Source of the DNA: Sedimenticola sp.
Lineage (GTDB): Bacteria > Pseudomonadota > Gammaproteobacteria > Chromatiales > Chromatiaceae
NCBI GenBank assembly: GCA_026197195.1
Contig: JAPHUG010000091.1
Coordinates: forward strand, 1-5,497
Length of the DNA: 5,497 nt
Reading direction: 5' to 3'
Position numbers and translations under genes: made by a program. Below are positions 5,277 to 5,497 of this stretch, one piece after another; position 1 is the stretch's first letter, and the number at the start of each line of letters is the position of its first letter. The notes beneath the pieces were generated by a model that saw only the letters and a list, made by a program, of their open reading frames with translations, did not search any database and was not told the DNA's origin.

Positions 5277-5497
5277 ATGAAACTCCGTACCCAGCTACTG
5301 CTGTTCTTTTTTGCCTTCGCTCTGACACCGCTGTTAATCGCTGTGGTGATCAACCTGCCGTTGGTACTGGAACGTATGGATCTGTTTTATCAAAAGGCCC
5401 ATCTGCAAAACCTGCGGGCCGACTTCAGGGATCTGGACCAGCATCTGGCGAGTCGACATGAGATGGTGAGACTGCTGGCAAAGCTGCCGGAACCCGG
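5277..5497 (+). CDS. Membrane-anchored protein, N-terminus of a probable sensor (partial)
   Basis: An ATG at 5277 opens a frame that runs off the right edge (73 complete codons). It begins with MKLRTQ, a positively charged start, followed by one long hydrophobic segment (about 7-31: LLLFFFAFALTPLL then IAVVINLPLVL) that should be a transmembrane helix with its N-terminus in the cytoplasm. The next part (about 32-70) is charged, with Leu at regular spacing (AHLQNLRADFRDLDQHLASRHEMVRLLAKL), and looks like a helical stretch on the periplasmic side. This is the usual beginning of a sensor histidine kinase, a GGDEF/EAL protein or a chemoreceptor, but the output domain lies outside the window. The ribosome site is modest: GAAG 5 nt upstream, or AGG 12 nt upstream. 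It is divergent from truC. Confidence 0.7.
   Translation, partial: MKLRTQLLLFFFAFALTPLLIAVVINLPLVLERMDLFYQKAHLQNLRADFRDLDQHLASRHEMVRLLAKLPEP

Noticed and set aside
5266..5280. Five-codon mini-ORF (MKHQ, stop) overlapping the start of the partial membrane protein
   Set aside because: It is too short to judge. The sequence is not regulatory in an obvious way and such mini-ORFs are frequent by chance.

Overview
The window looks like an ordinary stretch of a gammaproteobacterial chromosome. The evidence is a TruC-type tRNA pseudouridine synthase (a largely gammaproteobacterial subfamily), a cobalamin-dependent methionine synthase tail, a PrxQ/Bcp peroxiredoxin, moderate-to-high GC and tightly packed genes. 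I cannot name the genus. I see no insertion sequence, CRISPR array, tRNA, rRNA or phage gene.

Layout from left to right: (1) The C-terminal end of metH enters on the + strand and stops at 338. (2) A minus-strand pair follows: a LuxR-type regulator (ATG at 2343) and an alpha/beta hydrolase (ATG at 1198), joined by a 4-bp ATGA stop/start overlap. The hydrolase end overlaps the metH end by 22 bp. (3) Divergent from the regulator, across about 215 bp, is an unrecognised outer-membrane-type lipoprotein (GTG start at 2559, lipobox LTGC). (4) Positions 3429 to 4036 hold no confident gene. This 608-bp stretch carries several inverted repeats, a 13-bp tandem duplication, a doubtful short minus-strand ORF and the likely promoter of the next gene. 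(5) bcp (peroxiredoxin) lies on + and truC on -, converging with an 18-bp overlap. (6) Divergent from truC, a membrane-anchored protein starts at 5277 and runs off the right edge. It is probably the N-terminus of a sensor protein.

Functionally the genes fall into housekeeping work (methionine synthesis, peroxide detoxification, tRNA modification) plus one small accessory unit, the LuxR regulator with its coupled hydrolase. That unit may control itself and/or the divergent lipoprotein. I found no clear novel defence or mobile system. The points most worth a second look are the LuxR-hydrolase pair, the peroxiredoxin that lacks the usual resolving cysteines, a leader that could hide the lipoprotein Shine-Dalgarno, and the structured non-coding stretch with a possible frameshifted small ORF.
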